Notes under the pieces: generated by a model | The model's database searches: none | What the model was told of the DNA's origin: nothing | The model's input: the letters and a program-made list of their open reading frames with translations, nothing else | Made by a program: the position numbers and the translations under genes | Part shown: positions 37,874 to 50,600 of the stretch, one piece after another | How the letters are laid out: each line of letters opens with the position of its first letter | Numbering within the stretch: the stretch's first letter is position 1 | DNA from: Cliona cf. orientalis | Taxonomy: Eukaryota > Porifera > Demospongiae > Clionaida > Clionaidae | DNA length: 64,000 nucleotides | NCBI GenBank assembly: GCA_963930775.1 | Contig: OZ005701.1 | Span: 6,517,669 to 6,581,668 of the forward strand | Direction of reading: 5' to 3'

Positions 37874-40800
37874 GCTGACATGCTGACTTACTAGGGTTGA
37901 CCTCCTGGTAGGTGGCGACACCATAAGCATCAACAATGGCCTGGAATCCACGAGTGAACTTGTTGACCTTGTGGTAGGTTGGAGGCTGCTCACTGGTCTT
38001 CATGCGATTCAGGATGGAAGGAACGGTAGAACCACTACGCTCCTGCATGTACATAATATATGCACAGTAAAATTCATGGTAGTGCTCATGAATAGTAATA
38101 TCATCTTTCTAAAAGAGGCACCTCCCTCATTAATGATGGTACATGTACATGTGTATCTCCTTCAATTAAAATATACATGTACATGTACGTACTTGCACAT
38201 GTATACACAAACATTATGTTACATGTACATTCTATTGGTGTCTGGATGTGTAGTTTTCACGTCCTTTCCCCCCTCCTCCCTGCTCCCACCCCCCCCCATC
38301 CCCTTCCCCCCTTCCTTCGTTTTCTCCCTCCCCCTGTCCATACTTACAGTTCCCCTGGTGAGGGCCCTCTGTATCTCATCGAGTTCCTCTACTGGACACC
38401 AGCACTCAGCAATGAGGCAACGTTGAGTCACATCAAGGTTGAACATGTTCATAATGTGGTAGATGGCCTTGATCTTCTTAACCTGCAATACAAAAAATAC
38501 ATGCATATTACGTACACGAAAATGAGTACGTGCATGTGTACATGCATGTACATGCAGGACACCGTATTTAGGGCAATTTTTGTCTTTCAAGAGAAACTTT
38601 TTGGTGAGCTCAATATCATAACTATGAATTCGTTATCATGTTCCCAAGCTGCTTGTAACTCCATATGTACCATTAGGAATACAGGATACTCTGGAATTGA
38701 TTAGCAGGGGCTTACTCTACCAAGGGGATTGATCTTGCAGCCAACAATGTACAACTGCAAGCAATGAATCCTTGGCTACAAACTAACAAAATTTGTACTA
38801 GCTAGTCACATGTACATGTACATATCCAAACACCATGATACCATGATATTCCAATTAAAGCACACCCACCATTAGGTCAACGCATACATGTACATGCATG
38901 CCACATCTAGTATAGACCTGGCCAATAATATTGTCGATTCATAGGTTTACACATACAGTACCTTTGTCTGCCAAGTGTCGATCTCTTGTCCAATCTCCTG
39001 CAGCTGAGTGAGGGAGTGGTCTTCAGTTGTCCTCAACACACTCTGAAGGTCATTGATGCGGTTGGCAACAGCTACAGTCATCTCCTCACGCTCAGGGGCT
39101 GTCTCAGGACATTGGTACAGAGTAGCATGGAATCTATGAGGGGGGAGAACCAGGGAGTTAATACACATGTACAGTATGGGGGGGGGGGGGAGAGAGCCAA
39201 TACTTACCCTTCACAGATCTTCCTAACTCTATTTCTGAGCTGGTCACCTTGAAAGAACAAGATGAACACTACCTTGTTCTCCAGTTGCCCCTGAGATGAA
39301 ATTAAAATGAGAAAGTGAATGACATACATGCATAGTTGATGCAATAACATGTAACTACAAGCACATGCTTAACTTAGTACATGTGTGCAAAGATGCATGT
39401 ACATAATACTACATGCACATACAGTGGTTGGGTTCTCCAGAGGTGTTTCAATTTCAGCCCTCCTCAAGAAGACATTTCCACGACAAGCTCTCCACAGGAT
39501 ACGCTCAAACACACCCAGCTTCTCACGAGCAATCACACCAGTCACAAACCTAGTTACAAGTATAAGTACATGTACATGCACATTAATGTGAGGATGTACA
39601 GGATTCAGCTTAAGCTGCTGTAAGCTTCAGTTCACTCCCTCTCTCTCTCTCTCTTTCCCCCTCTCTCCTGCTGTTTTCACTCCCTCCCTCCCTCCCTCTC
39701 TCTCTCCTTTTCTCTCGCTACACTCACGTGAACTTGGTCTGTGCGTGAGCAGCCCTGGCTTGCTCCAGGTCAGTGTCCACCAGAGTCTTATCCTCCTTCT
39801 CTTCATCAGATGTGACCTCCCCGGGAGGGTGAGCATGGTAGGGAGCAGGAGTCACAGCAGTAGCCAGGGCATACTGCTCGGCCTGGAAACGATAGGACAA
39901 TAAATTGTACATACAATGATATATGTGTAGATATTCCTTCCATAAATTAATACAGTGTACATGAACATCATTGTTCTCCCTTGCATACCTAAGGCATGTC
40001 GGTCCAACAAGCCTTCACGACAGTTTCCTTTGATGTGGGAATAGGGATAAGCCATGTGCTATGATGTGGCCACAGGCTCCACCCAAACTATGCCTACCTA
40101 TCATGCCTTGAGTTTAGCTTGGGGAGAACACCGTACATGTACTAGAGCACATACATGTTGTATATGTAGACCCTTTGCTTCATTCATATCTAGCAGCCAC
40201 GTTTACTTCAATAGTGGCATATAAACATCTACCCCTTATCTCAGGATTGAAGTGTGCTATAATTATATCAAAAAGCTACATGTACACAAGTAAAGGTGTT
40301 CTGAATAGGTACATGCTCAGCTCAGTTCAAAGAGGATGATGCAATTCGCATGCTACACATAAACATGTATGTGCATTATTATGATGAATACTGTACAAGC
40401 ATTCATGAAAGTCATGTGACTACATGTGCTGTACATACACGTACACACACATGTACAATGTATATACCGTACCACCATTGTTGCCATTGTAGTCCCCACA
40501 GAAATGCATGATACAGAGCATTAATGGACTAATCTCTCTCTCTCTCCCTCCCTCTCTCACCAAGTCACATACCTCCATGAAGAAAGTCTGTGTCTTTTGA
40601 AGGATATGCTGCAGTTCAATGAGGTCAAGCAGATTTCTCTTCAGAGTCTCCTTGTTGGCATTGATCTCTTTCACTTCAGCTTCAAGAACCTCAAACTTGG
40701 ACTCCAAGTCAATCATATCTGACAAAATCAACGTACAACGACAAACATGAGTATGAGGCTACAAATATGTACATGTATCCACGAGCCAACCATACAATGT

Positions 40801-41395
40801 ACCTTTTAAATGACCAACTTAAAAAAAAGCTTAGGCAAAAGCTGTTATTAGGTAAGACTCGAGATTTGTGGGGTATGTGTGTGTGGGGGGGGGGGGGGGG
40901 GGGAGAGAGGGGGAGGGCTTCTCACCTTGAGGGTCAGGTGCCTCCACGCTCCCAGAGGGGCGAGGCTCAATGCCAGCCTTCTCCAGCTCATTGAGAAGAA
41001 ATCGCAACTTCCTCTCCATCTCATCACAGCGTCGAACATCGTTCGTGAACTTGCGTTGGAATGCACTCACATCGGGGTTAAGCTGAAATGGGCACACATA
41101 CATGTACATACAAGTACAAGGGTTCACAGGTAAAAACATTGCACACAAGTAGCCTCGAGTCCAGGCTAACACACATGTTACTTACATCCCGAAACTGCAC
41201 TTTGCCCTATAAGAGAGAATAAAGAAAAAAAGAGATTTAAAACAAGCAACTCTCACGGCAAAGAATAAAAAGCTACATGAGCTCTATCAGTTGACTCACA
41301 ATCTCTCCCAGTTCCCTGACGCAGGCGTAGGCGGCTTCAGACTGTAGGAACAGCTGGGCCAGGGTCATCTCCTCTGAACGAAATAGAGACCCCAT
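31589..41395 (-). CDS. V-type proton ATPase 116-kDa subunit a, gene A (20 exons, 916 aa)
   Basis: Subunit a is the membrane stator of the V-ATPase; with the c-ring it moves protons into acidic compartments. GT-AG exons, 5' to 3': 41395-41300, 41206-41186, 41082-40926, 40718-40573, 39882-39728, 39549-39423, 39290-39208, 39133-38962, 38482-38348, 38042-37892, 37496-37357, 37205-37042, 36686-36560, 36198-36080, 35854-35725, 35420-35280, 35084-34974, 33516-33222, 32435-32319, 31752-31589. Phases agree throughout and give 916 residues, longer than the usual about 840, with extra sequence around exons 5 and 18 (a Gly run). It begins [20 protein letters not shown]. Diagnostic stretches include [15 protein letters not shown] and [17 protein letters not shown], which holds the arginine needed for proton transport. 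Introns hold several MITEs and GA-rich runs. It closely resembles gene B. Confidence 0.93.
32599..33193. mobile_element. MITE in V-ATPase gene A intron 18
   Basis: The ends are inverted: left CCGTATACTTTCTAATATAG and right CTATATTAGAACATATACGG, flanked by TA. The element is 595 bp and repeats AGGCGCC(T/C) and GGGCGCCTAA motifs at both ends. The matching intron in unit 1 (about 25570-25590, tacatgtacatgtatgcac) lacks it and looks like the empty TA site. Confidence 0.8.
33650..33740 (+). repeat. short tandem repeat CTTAGTTAC...
   Basis: About four imperfect copies of CTTACTTAGTTACTTGTAAATTTTA-type units (about 22-26 bp) in V-ATPase gene A intron 17. Confidence 0.6.
33904..34454. mobile_element. 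MITE in V-ATPase gene A intron 17
   Basis: The inverted ends are TACCGTACCCTCGCGATAGA (left) and the complement of TACCTTATCCTCGCGAAAGA (right), running on to GGGCCCA. The flanks ATAA/ATAA could be a short duplication. A subterminal TCGGCCCA(C/T)CCCCC motif is present in both halves. 551 bp, non-coding. Confidence 0.7.
36239..36414. mobile_element. short MITE in V-ATPase gene A intron 13
   Basis: The left end TAGTATCCCGGGCAAGCACC and the right end (complement TAGTGTCCCAGATAAGCGCC) are imperfect inverted copies. Internal GTCCCGGGTAAGCAC and AAGCACCCATG motifs repeat the same theme. About 176 bp. Confidence 0.55.
36429..36527. repeat. 100-bp hairpin in V-ATPase gene A intron 13
   Basis: GAGGAGTGGTCGAGTGTCTG then ATAAAGCAC pairs with GTGCTTTATCAGATACGAGA then CCACTCCT, around a loop AGGGAAAAGTGGA. 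It abuts exon 13 by about 30 bp. It could be a tiny hairpin MITE; no tRNA-like features. Confidence 0.65.
37273..37350 (+). repeat. tandem repeat of a 35-bp unit next to an exon boundary
   Basis: The unit ...CTAGCCAACTATAATACTAT then ACACCCAAACTC occurs twice with a partial third copy, ending a few bases before the splice site of V-ATPase gene A exon 11 (37357). Confidence 0.65.
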
Positions 41396-41704
41396 CTTGA
41401 AATCGAGGATGCCTTCTCTAAAGCCCCTTCCAAGTACGTATTTTAATCGATCCCGAACAACTAGATACGGCTATTGTAGCGAGCCACTCTGATCTGGTAG
41501 CTGTAGCGAGCTGCGCTCAGCAGTCACATGATTATCTAATAACACGAATCCAAGGCTAAGGAAACTATTTCTATACAATGCGCATGCGCAGTTCCTGATG
41601 CGCGAGCTGAACATACAGATAAGAATCGTCAAATCATAAAGTACAGTAACGGAATAGTACATTCATTAATATTGTCAGCATTAAGAGCTACTAGCACAGT
41701 GTCA
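41396..41704. promoter_or_regulatory. 309-bp spacer between the two V-ATPase a genes
   Basis: It contains the 3' flank of gene B and, presumably, the promoter of gene A. No TATA box stands out. It includes a GCGCATGCGC palindrome near 41580-41590, a motif also present near other gene starts in the window (5240, 20700, 26610). Confidence 0.4.
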
Positions 41705-44700
41705 TTAATTTTCATCTTCTCCCTTCAAGATGGCCTCAAACGAGAAAGGCATGAACTTGAATCCGTTGCCATCATAGAACTTGATCTGGAACTCCACCCA
41801 GTGAAGACGGAGGGCGTGAAGGAAGGCAGACAGACCCTCCATCACAAGGAGAATGACTACTGTCTCAACTGTAGGTAAGAGAGTTGAAATTGATTTCAAA
41901 ATAGTTTTACTTTCAAGTATTAAAAATATGTTCTAGTGTATGCAATATCATAACAAGCAACTTTGCTAGCATAATAATTATATTATAATAACACTAGCTA
42001 AACCTGAGTACATTAGCACTAATGAACTTAGATTAACTCACCAGCCCAGAAGGCGAAGAGGTAGAACAGAAACAGGCTACCAAAGATAGGACTGTCTAAA
42101 TCTATTGCCATTCCAAGACCTCTCTTTATCACCATTGTCCATAAAACTTCAGACAATTCTGCAAAGGAGATGGAGAGAGGGAGAGTGACAGAGAGATGGA
42201 GAGAGAGGGAGGGAGAAAGAAAGAGAGCTTATGTGTGTACGATAGCATGGGTAAAAATGCTTCAGGACTGGTATAGCTATCAGTATGCACAAACCAGCAT
42301 GTGCCAGGCTGAGAGCCCACAGTCGTAGGTAGGATGCAGTGTTGGAGATGGTGCCCAAACAGTACTCAATGGTGTGGATCGCCTGGTGGATGAACACCTC
42401 AGCAAAATCAAACTCTCCATTTTCTCCTCCTCCTTTACTTCCTCCCTCCTCCACCTTCCCAGCTGCAGGTTGACCTGACTCCTTGCTGCCGCGGTGAATA
42501 ATCTCTGTAGTTTCGTCAGCACTATCATCACTGCTTGATGATCCAGGTTCATTGTCTGGAAGAGCAGTATAGCCAGAGTGTTGGTAGCCACCCTGTGCAT
42601 ATGTATAAGGTTGTGTGGATAAGATCGATTTATATTAATGAATAGTTGATAGCCATAGGCACTGAGATTAATTAACCTGATTGTGAACATTCCCTTATTG
42701 GTCAACTTGCATGTGATAATATTAATGTATACAAAACTACATAATATTATTATGCATGTGTGATAGAAGCTATGCAACATTTACTATGTTAATTAACATA
42801 CTTGGATCCTCTTGTGCTTGTAGAGGAGGTAGAATGGTTTGATACAGAGCATCCAGGGAATGCAAACGATAGCAACAATCACAAGAATCACATGAATGTA
42901 GCGCTGGAATTAAGAGAAAATTTCTGCCATCTGGAGACTATAAGCGCTTGAATAGCACATGCCCAAGTACCTGTACAGCAGCTGTAGCTTGAGATGGTCC
43001 AAACACACTGTATTCGTTTTGAGTATTGGCTGAGTCCTCTGGGTATGGAACTTTAGGAGCACTGGCAATCTCCAAAAACATATTGATCAGAGTGATGAGA
43101 AGACTAGGAGCCTGTATCATAAATTAATACCTGATTTGAGCTTAATTGTTTTGATAGATAAATTTATTGGCCATGAGATACCCTCAGGCCTGAAATGAGA
43201 GCATATCATAGTTAATTTTTAACCAGCTAGAACACTAAATGACCCTATTTAATCGTAAGATATTATGGTTATTCTAAATTTTGCTGATACACAAGGTATA
43301 AAGTGCTTACAGTGTTGGGATCATCATAGCGGTAGCACCACTTGAAGAAGATGAGGAAGACCAGCCATCCAAACAAAGACATCAAGAACAACACTTGAGG
43401 AATAAACTCAACAAAGATGTTGATGAAACGCTTGAAGTGGCTAAGGAATCGTGAAAAAGATTAGCTACGATACAATATTATACTCACTGATCGTCATTGA
43501 ATCATTCCAAATTTGGATCATAACCTTCTGCAACTCACACATGGTTAAAGATGGAGAGGATGACACCAAAGAGCATTTGACCTATGCCGAGGATGATAGC
43601 CAACTTCATCTTGTATGAGTTGGTAAAGACAAGCTTATTATCAGCAACACTCCAGATCTAATACACATTGCATGATAGTATAATAGAGTTGAGCATACAA
43701 CTTAAGCAAGATATACATGGCCTCTTACGGGATCTAGTCCAAATGGGTATGGTTGGTAAGGCTTCATAGCTTCTCGGGGGAACACAGAGAGGTAGGCTTG
43801 AGGCCCACCGAGGATCACACAGTTGTTACCAGGACGGCAACAGCCACTAATGGTACTAAAGGAGTATAAATGAACAGTTCATAATTATCGGGATACAATA
43901 ATTTTTTCTTTCAGCATTTTTTTGCTTGCAGGGAAAAAATTAATACGAGAGATTGTTATAATTACGTAGGAAAAATGTATGCATTAGGGATGAGCCTAAA
44001 GCTATTGTTAAAGCATAATGTTTCCATACACTGTCCACAATACTTCATATACTTTCTTACTTGGCTGTCTGGTTGAGTCCAATCTCTGTGAAGGTAGGGT
44101 TCCAGGAGGAGCCAAAGATGTTGAGGGACTTGGAGAAGATATCGTTGTAGATCAGACCAGTGTAGATGGAGAACAGACCCATCAGGAGAATAATGTAGCG
44201 ACCATCAAATATAGTTCCAAACATCTGAAATAAGAATGCATTCCAGAACAGAAAATTAGTAATAATGTTCTTACTATAAGCATGCTAATTTTAGGCTTTT
44301 GATATATATACCTCTCCTCCTCTCTTGAAGTTGGCCATCCTCTTTTCAAAGATGATGAGGCAGAGAGCAAAAAGAGCCATGATCAAGCCATGACCAGCAT
44401 CACCAAACATCACAGCAAACAGGAACGGGAATGTGATGATAGTGTACGGGGCTGCAGATAACAGTGGCAATCAGACTAAACTCGATGTATCCCCCTGCTA
44501 CCCCACCATCAGAATACAGATGTTTATTGTTCACTTACTAGGGTTGACCTCCTGGTAGGTGGCGACACCATAAGCATCAACAATGGCCTGGAATCCACGA
44601 GTGAACTTGTTGACCTTGTGGTAGGTTGGAGGCTGCTCACTGGTTTTTATGCGATTCAGGATGGAAGGAACGGTAGAACCACTACGCTCCTGCACAAGAT

Positions 44701-47459
44701 GAATTCAAAAAATTACCATTTGAAAAATCTTTTGTTGAATAGTATCTTACTGATCCCCTAGTGAGGGCCCTCTGTATCTCATCGAGTTCCTCCACTGGAC
44801 ACCAGCACTCGGCAATGAGACAACGCTGAGTCACATCAAGGTTGAACATGTTCAAAGTGTGGTAGATGGCCTTGATCTTCTTAACCTGTGACAGAAGACA
44901 GAAATTTTTGCAATTGACTTGGACCTTGAGCCAACTTATACATTGAGGGCTGGACTAGCTACAGTTAAAACATCCTCCACTACAACATACCTTAGTCTGC
45001 CAAGTATCGATCTCTTGTCCGATCTCCTGCAGCTGAGTGAGGGAGTGGTCTTCAGTTGTCCTCAACACACTCTGAAGGTCATTGATGCGGTTGGCAACAG
45101 CCACAGTCATCTCCTCACGCTCTGGGGCTGTCTCAGGACATTGGTACAAAGTGGCATGGAATCTAAAAAAAATTACAACACCATCAATATAGTAGAAGTG
45201 TAATGTGATCAATATTATGCAACATACCCTTCGCAAATCTTCATGACTTTATTTCTGAGCTGTTCACCTTGAAAGAACAAGATGAATGCTTCTTTGTACT
45301 GCAGTTGTCCCTGCATGGTGGAATTGATACATGATCTGCCACAGTACATAGTGTGCACTCGGTATCATAAAACAGATATTATGATGTGGAAGTATAGATT
45401 AAGTTACAGTGGTTGGGTTCTCCAGAGGTGTTTCAATTTCAGCCCTCCTCAAGAAGACATTTCCACGACAAGCTCTCCACAGGATACGCTCAAACACACC
45501 CAGCTTCTCACGAGCAATCACACCAGTCACAAACCTTTAAAATGTGAATGAGAGCATCTGATTCTATTACATTGTAAGGATTTTAAGCTTCCATTTACTC
45601 ACGAGAATTTTGTCTGTGGATGTACTGCCTTTGTTTGTTCAGGATCGGAATCGATATCAACTGCTACTCTATCGGCTTCCTTTGCTTCGTCAGCTTCTGG
45701 CTTAGCAGCATCATCAATGGCAGCATATTGTTCAGCCTTCAAGAATTATTGTTATTAATATAAGAAGAATATCAGGACAGTTACTTCTATCAAAAATTAA
45801 TGTTAAATTATGTGCATAACAATTATCTCCATACACGTGTCATATCACAGTCCTATGAATTACATAGTACTAGCTAGTACTATGTAATTCAATGATATTC
45901 ATGGTTTATCATGTGATCACTCCTATACGTCCCGTTACACTCTGACCTGTGTATATGCCGCAATACATAGCACAAGTGGCATCACATTTGAATATCATTA
46001 CAGACCAAACCACATAATGATTATCATTACTGATGAAATAAGTATCGCAAGCTAGCCAACTGATTACAATTACAAAGAGCACATTAACAAAGGGCTCCTG
46101 CATTACACATTCATAAAGAACTCCATCACCTGAGCTGTACCTAATTTCATGGATCATGCATCTAAAACCAACTTAATTAAGTTCACCAACCTCCAAAAAG
46201 AAGGTATGTGCTTTGTTTAAGATGTGCTGTAGTTCAATGAGATCGAGCAGATTTTTCTTTAAGGTTTCCTTGTTGGCACTGATCTCCTTCACTTCAGCTT
46301 CAAGGACTTCAAACTTGGACTCCAAGTCAATTAATTCTGAACATAAAATGGGCCAAAATTAATAAGTAACATGTCATGTACACTGAAATCATTAGTGCCC
46401 ATAGAACTAGTCCTGTACTGACAACGAGCTTTTAATTGGGGCCATGCAGCGCTGGAGACGAATGACTTGGTATTATAATCTTGTACACCATCAAGGTTAC
46501 TTAAGATTCTTTTATGATATTATAATCATTGTTATTTGTATACAAATCACCAGACTAGCATACATGTGCTGAACATAATATATTAATATTATATGCCATG
46601 TTAGGTGGATGATGCAATCCACTTCCTGCATGGATACTGAAATCTGAGCTGATCGATGATCAAACAGTTGACTAGGTTTTCTATCCCAACTCCTGGGCAT
46701 ATGATGCAATCCCCTGCAGCTAGCAAGCATGCATGTGAACACAAAAATATTAATTAAACCAAGCTATCCATCACATGAGCAGATAATTGAGCAAACAAAA
46801 CTGTGGATTGCATCATCCAGACAACAGAATGTACTATCAGAAATTGGAAGAGCAGATAGTTTAATTTCATCACCTATATTCTGTTTTCTCACCTTGAGGG
46901 TCAGGTGCCTCCACGCTCCCAGAGGGGCGAGGCTCAATGCCAGCCTTCTCCAGCTCATTGAGAAGGAATCGCAACTTCCTCTCCATCTCATCACAGCGAC
47001 GAACATCATTCGTAAACTTGCGCTGGAATGCATTCACATCGGGGTTAAGCTGGAGTGATTGAATTTTTTTCCTTTTGTATACTGCAACTCCATAATAATA
47101 ATATCATACTGAATAACTTACATCACGAAACTGAACTCTTCCCTGTGCAAGAGAAAAAATTTACATCCATGACAACGGTAGCTACTGAATCAGGCTAGAA
47201 TGACAGATCATATTATTTTACCTTACTTTTAATGATAACTAGGCTTTATATGCCATCTTTCAACTCTGCATCACTACTACTAATATAACCATGCTATAAT
47301 AATTATTGTATCATAGAACCCATCCAGGCTAGAGAACATCAGTCAGCCTTACAGCTTACTCACAATCTCTCCCAGTTCCCTGACGCAGGCGTAGGCGGCT
47401 TCAGACTGTAGGAACAGCTGGGCCAGGGTCATCTCCTCAGAACGAAATAGAGACCCCAT
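41705..47459 (-). CDS. V-type proton ATPase 116-kDa subunit a, gene B (20 exons, 907 aa)
   Basis: Same role as gene A. Exons 5' to 3': 47459-47364, 47142-47122, 47049-46893, 46336-46191, 45736-45603, 45534-45408, 45310-45228, 45162-44991, 44885-44751, 44689-44539, 44451-44312, 44224-44061, 43855-43729, 43657-43539, 43440-43311, 43111-42971, 42903-42802, 42592-42295, 42158-42042, 41868-41705. All phases match, giving 907 residues. Lengths equal gene A except exons 5 (21 bp shorter), 17 (9 bp shorter) and 18 (3 bp longer). Its sequence differs most in exon 5, exon 13 ([13 protein letters not shown] versus [13 protein letters not shown]), exon 17 and exon 19, so the two may differ in targeting or regulation, though that is inference. 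Introns are shorter and almost free of MITEs. Tandem with gene A and head-to-head with HAT1. Confidence 0.93.
45854..45889. repeat. perfect 36-nt palindrome in V-ATPase gene B intron 4
   Basis: TGAATTACATAGTACTAG is followed directly by its exact reverse complement, with no loop. Function unknown. Confidence 0.8.
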
Positions 47460-47680
47460 CTTGAAGTCGTACAAGTTTGTCACAGTACTCTTTAATACAC
47501 GAAACGAGGCAGTTGATGCAGTTTTATAGAAGCGCGCTTATACGCAAACCCCACCCAAAACGTATTGCGCATGCTCAGATCCAGAAATGCTTCGGTTGCA
47601 AATTCTAAATATTCGAATGCTAAGAAAATTTGCAAACAAGATTGGTGGGAAAAGGGCGCCAAAAGCTCTGCCTGAGGAGA
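47460..47680. promoter_or_regulatory. bidirectional promoter region, V-ATPase a gene B / HAT1
   Basis: 221 bp separate the two divergent start codons (47459 minus, 47681 plus). It contains GCGC-rich short motifs and ATTGCGCATGCTC near 47565 but no clear TATA box. That such a short spacer serves both genes is inference from the head-to-head layout. Confidence 0.55.
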
Positions 47681-50600
47681 ATGTTCAGCTGCAAAGACCT
47701 GGAGAATTTTGTTTCGAAATCAAACACAGCTTTGCAGCTCAAATTTGGTAACTTGTGCATGCATATATAGTTACTAACTTTAGCAACCCCTGTACATGTA
47801 GTCTGGGGGGTACCAACTTTCTGGCTGGAGGTGCATGTATGTGGCCCAGACCAGGCACGACGCTACTACTGTGCGATACCAGTGTGTGTGTGCATGTAGC
47901 AGTTAGCAGTGGTGGAACAGTTACGTATACGTGTATGCTGAAAGTGTCTGATCGGTTGTGTTTTACATATACATGTAGGTGTACAAAACATACCTACCTA
48001 CCTACATGTACATTGTATACTATGCTTGTACATTTACCTAGTACGCACAGAAGCAGATGTATTGGATGACAGCTTGACCTTTGCACCCTCCTTCACTCAC
48101 CAAGTGTTTGGGGAGAGAGAAGTGATCTTTGGCTACCGAAATTTGAAAATTAAGGTACAATCCCCCCCCCCCCCCCTTTGGCCTTTATTAATAACCCGAC
48201 CCCTCAACAATTGGACCCCTTAATGTTTCCAATAATTTTCTTTCAGCTCTACTACACTCCTGACAGTTTAGAGACGTATATTGGTCTCTGCTTTGACGAG
48301 CAGGTGGACCCATCCAAACATGAGGGAACAAAACCAGACAATGTGCTCAAGATACTCACTGAATACATACCACCAGGTACAAGCATACTGTACTGTACAA
48401 GAACTCTCTCTCATACTTACCAACCGTCCCTATTTTGGAGGGACAGTCCCTATTTTTGGTGCACTGTCCCACTTTTTCTTTGCTTAAAATAAGGTTTGTC
48501 CCTATTTTTGTGACTTTTTTGTGCAATTTTTTCCTAACAAACTTGGTAATTTTGGCTATTTTTGCCAAGTTTCTTAGTAATGTCCCACTTTCAGGCCAAA
48601 AATCCCACTTTTTCAAAGATTTTGTCCCACTTTCAGGTTTTGATAGGTTGGCAGGTATGCTCTCTGGTTTCTTTGTCTGCGGGCTACTGGGTGTAGCAGT
48701 TCAGATTGGTGATGCAGACCATGAGCTATAGCAACTTACCAAACCATGACTTGTCAAATCAAATCTAATGACAAAGCTTACAGAGTATACACAGCAGCAT
48801 GGCAGTGGCTTATAGTTATGTGTACCCATAACTGAGTGTAGCTGAGGCCTGTACTCACATATGAATATGTTTGCCATGGATCATGGCAAAGGTGATGCTT
48901 TGCATCGTTTAATCTAGAAAGGTAAGGTATGTGGAAAGTATTGGATTATTTGCACATAAGATGAAATCTATCTCAAATCTGGGCAATGCCATCATTGTGG
49001 ATATACATGTATATCTCTCTCCTCTTTTAAACATACTCTGTACTCTCATCTTTATAGGTTATTGCACCAATTTGGATGAGTACCTAAGACGTCTCTCCAA
49101 GCCGGCTGTCTTCAGACCTCACGGAGAGCTCCTTCATGTCTACCAACGCCAGGACAAAACCTATGAGATCTACAAGGTACTGTACAATATTATGGAATGA
49201 GTGCAGTGCAGCCTCTTATGTACCGTAGCATAAGCCTTCAGCATGGGACTGTTTCATTCCTCATTTCACCCATAGCAGTAGTGTTTCAAGTACTGTTTAG
49301 CTTTTCAGCTTTGCCAATTTGCCCTTCTCAGGCTGACTTGAGTTGCCCAGGTTTTGATGATTACCACAAGCGACTCCAAACCTTCCTACTCTGGTTCGTC
49401 GATGCTGCTTCATTCATTGGTAATCCATGTACTTTTAACATTTCTTATTTTTTAAATTTCATGCTGTCACTTGTCATGTAGATGTTGACGATGAGAAGTG
49501 GACCTTTTATTTAGTGTGAGTAGTAAATAACTTCTGACAAATTTGAGGCCTAATTCTCTCCCTCTCCCCCTCTCCTCCCCTCCCTCCCTCTCTCTCTCTC
49601 TCTCCCCCTCTCTCTCTTTCTCTTTCAAACATCCTCTCCTCTCTCAATCTTCCATGTGCAGCTACCAGAGGGCCTTAGATGAGGGGAAGCCCCAGTACTC
49701 CATTGTAGGCTACACTACGGTGTATGGTTTCTATGCCTACCCTGACAAGACGAGAGCAAGGATCAGCCAAATGCTCATTCTGCCACCCTACCAGAGAAAG
49801 GGACATGGAGGTACATGTACCGTGTTTATGCTAATAAGACACACGATCTATTTAGCACAAGAAAATTTGAGTTCTAGGATTTTCACATGACGACCTTTAC
49901 CAGAAGATCGTGCAAAATTTAAAATTGTAATCATTTTTTAGCTTTCGTTCTATTAGCATAAACACAGTATTACATGCATATGTATCACCCCCTCCCTATG
50001 TGCATACATAATATGTGTATACCTACCTCCCCTACATAATTATATTATAGTTCTCAAGGCTAGGCACCTACATGTATTAAGTGGCTCTGCCTTTTGCTGG
50101 GGTTAGGTTTGCCTGAGCAGGCAATGGGATGGTTGCCCCTTTGGTTTGGGATTGGTAGTAGCTGCTGAATCATGAATTTTAAATATAGTATACACACCAT
50201 TACTCATTCATGCATAACCACCCCCTCCCTCACACCCATTGCTCAGCCCAACTCCTCCAGGCTGTGTACGATAACCTTCTCCTCAATCCTCAAATCCTGG
50301 ACATCACTGTGGAAGATCCCTCAGATGAATTTGGTGCCCTAAGAGACTTCGTGGACTGTAGAAATGCTATGAAAATGGAGTGCTTCCAGCCTCCCAAGAT
50401 CCACCAGCCATTCAGTAAAGAATTGGAGGAACTATGTAGACAAAAACTTAAGCTTCACAAGGTGGGGAGAGAGAGAGGGGGGGGGGGGGGGGAGAGAGAG
50501 AGAGAGAGAGGGAGAGAGGGAGAGAGAGAGGAGAGAGAGAGAGAGAGAGAGGGAGGGAGGGAGATAGAGAGAGTAGCCCCCTGTTTATGTTACTGATCAG

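Noticed and set aside
47586..47755. Start of HAT1 at 47586
   Set aside because: That frame gives no HAT1-like sequence and ends at TGGTAA; the frame from 47681 matches the family N-terminus and splices in phase.
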